From contig JASICF010000538.1 in assembly GCA_030044775.1 (NCBI GenBank), positions 1 to 7,573 of the forward strand: DNA of 7,573 bases. The letters are read 5' to 3'. Position numbers and translations under genes: made by a program. Position 1 is the first letter of the stretch, and the number at the start of each line of letters is the position of its first letter. Shown piece by piece: positions 6,090 through 7,573 of this stretch. Below the pieces are notes generated by a model, which did no database searches, had not been told where the DNA came from, and saw nothing but the letters and a program-made list of their open reading frames with translations. Source of the DNA: Candidatus Sulfotelmatobacter sp. (GTDB taxonomy: Bacteria; Acidobacteriota; Terriglobia; Terriglobales; Acidobacteriaceae).

Positions 6090-6449
6090 ATGACTACTGC
6101 CTCGCGGTCGCGCCACATCCCGTCGTTGCTCGTTGTGGTTGTAACGGTTGTTTGCTTTGTTGCAGGTGCCGATACCGGACTCGCGGCTCACAAGCAAACT
6201 TTTACCGGCGAAGTCGGCGACGCCATGTGCGGCAACAAGCACATGGATGGCACGCCCGCGGAGTGCACTCGCACCTGCGTCGCCAAGGGTTCGAAGTTCG
6301 CCTTGGTAGTGGGTGACAAGGTCTACATCCTGGACACCGCAAACCAGACTATTTTGTCTACGCTGAACACGCACGCCGGTCAGACAGTCGTTGTGACTGG
6401 CACCTTGAACGGCGACGCCATTGAAGTCAGCTCCGTCGCGGCAAAGTGA
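6090..6449 (+). CDS. Small secreted OB-like protein with a Cys/His cluster (119 aa)
   Basis: Residues 1-33 are a signal peptide: a basic start, a long hydrophobic core with several valines, and cleavage after GLAA. The mature part opens with a strand (FTGEVGDAMCG), continues with a Cys/His segment (Cys47, His51, Cys59, Cys63), and ends in strands typical of a small beta-barrel (KFALVVGDKVYIL, QTVVVTGTLNGDAIEVSSV). I recall similar small exported proteins from Acidobacteria, some annotated as domains of unknown function, with the same CG-x(n)-C-x3-C plus KGSK-ALVVGDKVY pattern. The cluster could bind a metal or form disulfides, but no function is established here. The ATG at 6090 is chosen because GGAG (6079-6082) lies seven bases upstream. 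An in-frame ATG at 6069 is less well supported. A terminator follows only 120 bases later, beyond a separate promoter. Confidence 0.8.
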   Translation: MTTASRSRHIPSLLVVVVTVVCFVAGADTGLAAHKQTFTGEVGDAMCGNKHMDGTPAECTRTCVAKGSKFALVVGDKVYILDTANQTILSTLNTHAGQTVVVTGTLNGDAIEVSSVAAK

Positions 6450-6497
6450 CCCGTGGTCGGGCTTATTCCGGAAAACGAATACCCGGTTTCTTTCCTA

Positions 6498-6525
6498 TTG
6501 ACCACGTCACATGTTGTGGTAAAGT
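6498..6525 (+). promoter_or_regulatory. Predicted promoter of the candidate small RNA, with a dyad in its spacer
   Basis: TTGACC (6498-6503, five of six matches) and TAAAGT (6520-6525, four of six) are separated by 16 bases. An imperfect 20-bp dyad, ACCAC (6501-6505) and GTGGT (6516-6520), with seven of ten half-positions matching, overlaps the -35 and fills the spacer, as operators often do. Transcription would begin near 6532. Confidence 0.4.
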
Positions 6526-6531
6526 GAATCG

Positions 6532-6606
6532 GCTTTTGCCCGGGCCCTCCCCCGAAGAATCCGGGCACGATGGCAGGCGGCCGCGCCAGCGGCGCCTGCC
6601 ATTTTT
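6532..6606 (+). ncRNA. Candidate small RNA with C-rich loop (about 75 nt)
   Basis: Between the promoter at 6498 and the terminator at 6570-6606 lies a compact, non-coding unit. Its first hairpin has a perfect 7-bp stem, TGCCCGG (6537-6543) with CCGGGCA (6561-6567), and a 17-base loop containing CCCTCCCCC (6545-6553). The second hairpin is the terminator. A C-rich loop of this sort can pair with GGAGG ribosome binding sites, as described for anti-Shine-Dalgarno small RNAs in staphylococci and alphaproteobacteria. No known RNA family is recognised. The alternatives are the 3' untranslated region of the 6090 gene or an attenuator ahead of the arginine decarboxylase gene. Confidence 0.4.
6570..6606 (+). 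terminator. Strong intrinsic terminator
   Basis: ATGGCAGGCG (6570-6579) pairs perfectly with CGCCTGCCAT (6593-6602). The stem continues inward after one bulged G with CCGC/GCGG and closes on a GCCA loop, giving about 14 pairs, mostly GC. A TTTTT run (6602-6606) follows. It ends any transcript from the 6090 gene or the candidate small RNA and insulates the decarboxylase gene. Confidence 0.85.
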
Positions 6607-6699
6607 CGTCTCGGACACGAAATTCATCTTTCCTTTACAGACCAATGTGTTAGATTGTGCTTTCTTCCATCCAACAGTTCCCGTTTCGGAGGCTTAAAG

Positions 6700-7257
6700 T
6701 TGGGCAAAGACATGGTTCCGAAGAAAATGTTCTTCACCAAAGGTGTGGGAAAACACCGGGAACGTTTGACCTCGTTTGAACTCGCGCTGCGCGATGCCGG
6801 TATTGCGGCGCAGAATCTGGTGCGTGTTTCCTCTATCTTTCCGCCCAATTGCAAAATGCTCCCCCGCAAGGATGGCGTGACGTACCTCAGTCCCGGCGAA
6901 GTCGTTTTCGCGGTAGTCGCGGAAAACTCGACGCACGAGCCTCACCGTCTGTTGGCGTCTTCGATCGGGGTGGCGATTCCCGCCGACCGGAACACCTACG
7001 GGTATTTAAGCGAGCACCACTCGTTTGGCGAAACGGAAGACGCCGCCGGCGAATACGCCGAAGAACTGGCGGCGGAAATGCTGGCGACCACATTGAATGT
7101 CGAGTTCGATCCCGACCGTTCCTGGGATGAGAAGAAACAGATCTATCGCCTTTCGAACAAAATTGTTCGCACGGCAAACGTGACCCAATCGGCCGTGGGC
7201 GATAAGCGCGGATTGTGGACCACAGTGATTGCCTCAGCGGTGCTGATTTTCGACTGA
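6700..7257 (+). CDS. pdaD: Pyruvoyl-dependent arginine decarboxylase (185 aa)
   Basis: Converts arginine to agmatine and CO2, the first step of one polyamine route. The proenzyme cuts itself between two serines, and the second becomes a pyruvoyl group. Here the site is Ser44-Ser45 in NLVRVSSIFPP. Asn39 corresponds to the catalytic Asn47 of the Methanocaldococcus jannaschii enzyme, and Glu105 in LSEHH is the likely partner of its Glu109. The N-terminus VPKKMFFTKGVGKH and the helix EYAEELAAEML are also family-typical. The length suits the family (about 160-200 aa). A TTG start at 6700 is chosen because GGAGG (6688-6692) lies seven bases upstream. The ATG at 6712 is too far from that site but would lose only four residues. 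It is isolated from upstream genes by the terminator. No agmatinase gene is visible downstream within the window. Confidence 0.93.
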   Translation: MGKDMVPKKMFFTKGVGKHRERLTSFELALRDAGIAAQNLVRVSSIFPPNCKMLPRKDGVTYLSPGEVVFAVVAENSTHEPHRLLASSIGVAIPADRNTYGYLSEHHSFGETEDAAGEYAEELAAEMLATTLNVEFDPDRSWDEKKQIYRLSNKIVRTANVTQSAVGDKRGLWTTVIASAVLIFD

Positions 7258-7292
7258 GCCCGTAGAAACTGCCTGAAGATGGTTCCTGTAAG

Positions 7293-7371
7293 GGCATCGA
7301 GATGCCGCTCGTCGGCGAGTAAGCGAACGGCTTTAGCGGGCGGTTTCCCGCACAAAAAAGAGCCAAAGCCG
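7293..7371. other. Cluster of hairpins downstream of the arginine decarboxylase gene
   Basis: Three consecutive stems lie in the 208-base gap. GGCAT/ATGCC (7293-7297 and 7302-7306) closes a CGAG loop. CTCG/CGAG (7308-7311 and 7316-7319) closes a TCGG loop. CGGCTTT/AAAGCCG (7328-7334 and 7365-7371) encloses an inner GCGGG/CCCGC stem (7336-7340 and 7347-7351). An A-run rather than a T-run follows the inner stem, so it is not a normal plus-strand terminator. It could be a 3' end structure of the decarboxylase mRNA or a structured leader of the next gene. I recognise no riboswitch class. Confidence 0.4.
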
Positions 7372-7390
7372 GCTGCGATCTCAAAGTGTA

Positions 7391-7420
7391 TTGGCATGCC
7401 GGAAGACGTGCCTTGATACG
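7391..7420 (+). promoter_or_regulatory. Weak candidate promoter for the gene at 7466
   Basis: TTGGCA (7391-7396, five of six matches) is followed after 18 bases by GATACG (7415-7420, three of six). The good -35 and suitable location are the only support; the -10 is poor. Confidence 0.25.
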
Positions 7421-7465
7421 AAGCTCTATCGCTTTTTTCGATGTCGCACACGGGCGAGCATAAAG

Positions 7466-7573
7466 ATGAAAACAATTGCTCTGGGTCTTGTGAGCTTATT
7501 GCTGGGGACATCTGCACTGTTCTCGCAGACGAGTCAAAGCAGCTCCCTGCTCATACTCGCCAAGAAAGACAGC
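7466..7573 (+). CDS. Exported protein, N-terminal 36 codons (cut by window end)
   Basis: An ATG at 7466 opens a frame that runs to the window edge without a stop. Residues 1-20 are a typical Sec signal peptide (MKTIALGLVSLLLGTSALFS), with cleavage near Gln21. The mature start reads QTSQSSSLLILAKKDS. A short strand such as LLILAKKD just after the signal is what I would expect at the start of a YVTN/YncE-like beta-propeller protein, but too little is visible to name it. The ribosome binding site is weak (GAGC, eight or so bases upstream). No operon link to the decarboxylase is evident, given the 208-base structured gap. Confidence 0.65.
   Translation, partial: MKTIALGLVSLLLGTSALFSQTSQSSSLLILAKKDS

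Noticed and set aside
5327..6118. Open frame of 263 codons on the minus strand across the POTRA gene
   Set aside because: It overlaps the POTRA units with their clear periodic motifs, has no ribosome binding site of note and no recognisable domain.
6446..6697. 83-codon plus-strand frame through the candidate small RNA and terminator
   Set aside because: It would read through a strong terminator hairpin and has no coding character.
7336..7360. Intrinsic terminator for pdaD at the GCGGG/CCCGC hairpin
   Set aside because: The stem is only 5 bp and is followed by an A-run, not a T-run, on the coding strand. On the other strand there is no gene for it to end.
6887..7384. 165-codon minus-strand frame over pdaD and its downstream gap
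   Set aside because: Antisense to a well-identified enzyme gene and very Arg/Ser/Pro-rich; a shadow frame.
1..7573. Mobile element, CRISPR array, tRNA or rRNA gene
   Set aside because: No transposase or integrase motifs, no regularly spaced identical repeats and no cloverleaf or rRNA-like sequence were seen on either strand.

Overview
The window reads as chromosomal DNA of a Gram-negative soil bacterium, most likely an Acidobacteriota of the Koribacter/Terriglobus type. That is inference from the gene mix: a long isocitrate dehydrogenase followed by an LDH-like malate dehydrogenase, a pyruvoyl-dependent arginine decarboxylase, and several small exported proteins with Sec signals. Base composition looks moderately GC-rich and even, and no transposase, integrase, tRNA, rRNA or CRISPR array is visible. 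This looks like core or housekeeping territory rather than a mobile island.

Layout. (1) Positions 1-1612, minus strand: a TCA-cycle pair, icd (194-1612) followed by the first 62 bases of mdh. They are separated by 131 bases carrying two opposed clusters of degenerate 8-bp repeats. A TATAAT promoter for icd lies in the divergent gap. (2) 1740-2270, plus: a bactofilin-like beta-helix protein with an N-terminal export signal and a C-terminal membrane segment. It converges, with 3 bases between stop codons, on (3) 2274-2858, minus: an exported protein of unknown function. (4) 2859-3222: a 364-base stretch without a gene. (5) 3223-3549, plus: a small soluble hypothetical protein. (6) 3616-5968, plus: a two-gene operon of a LysR-type regulator and a secreted protein built of about five POTRA-like repeats without a beta-barrel. 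The genes overlap by ATGA, and the promoter has a dyad over its -10 element. (7) 6090-6449, plus: a small secreted Cys/His-containing OB-like protein. (8) 6498-6606, plus: a candidate small RNA with its own promoter, a C-rich loop and a strong terminator. (9) 6700-7257, plus: pyruvoyl-dependent arginine decarboxylase from a TTG start. (10) 7293-7371: a cluster of hairpins, then the start of an exported protein cut by the window end (7466-7573).

Functionally, icd and mdh act in the same cycle and are probably co-transcribed. The arginine decarboxylase makes agmatine, which feeds polyamine synthesis. The LysR-POTRA pair and the other exported proteins point to envelope biology, but their ligands and partners cannot be read from this sequence. 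The most unusual items are the candidate small RNA with a CCCTCCCCC loop, the POTRA-only protein tied translationally to a LysR regulator, the exported membrane-anchored bactofilin-like protein, and the opposed octamer repeat clusters.
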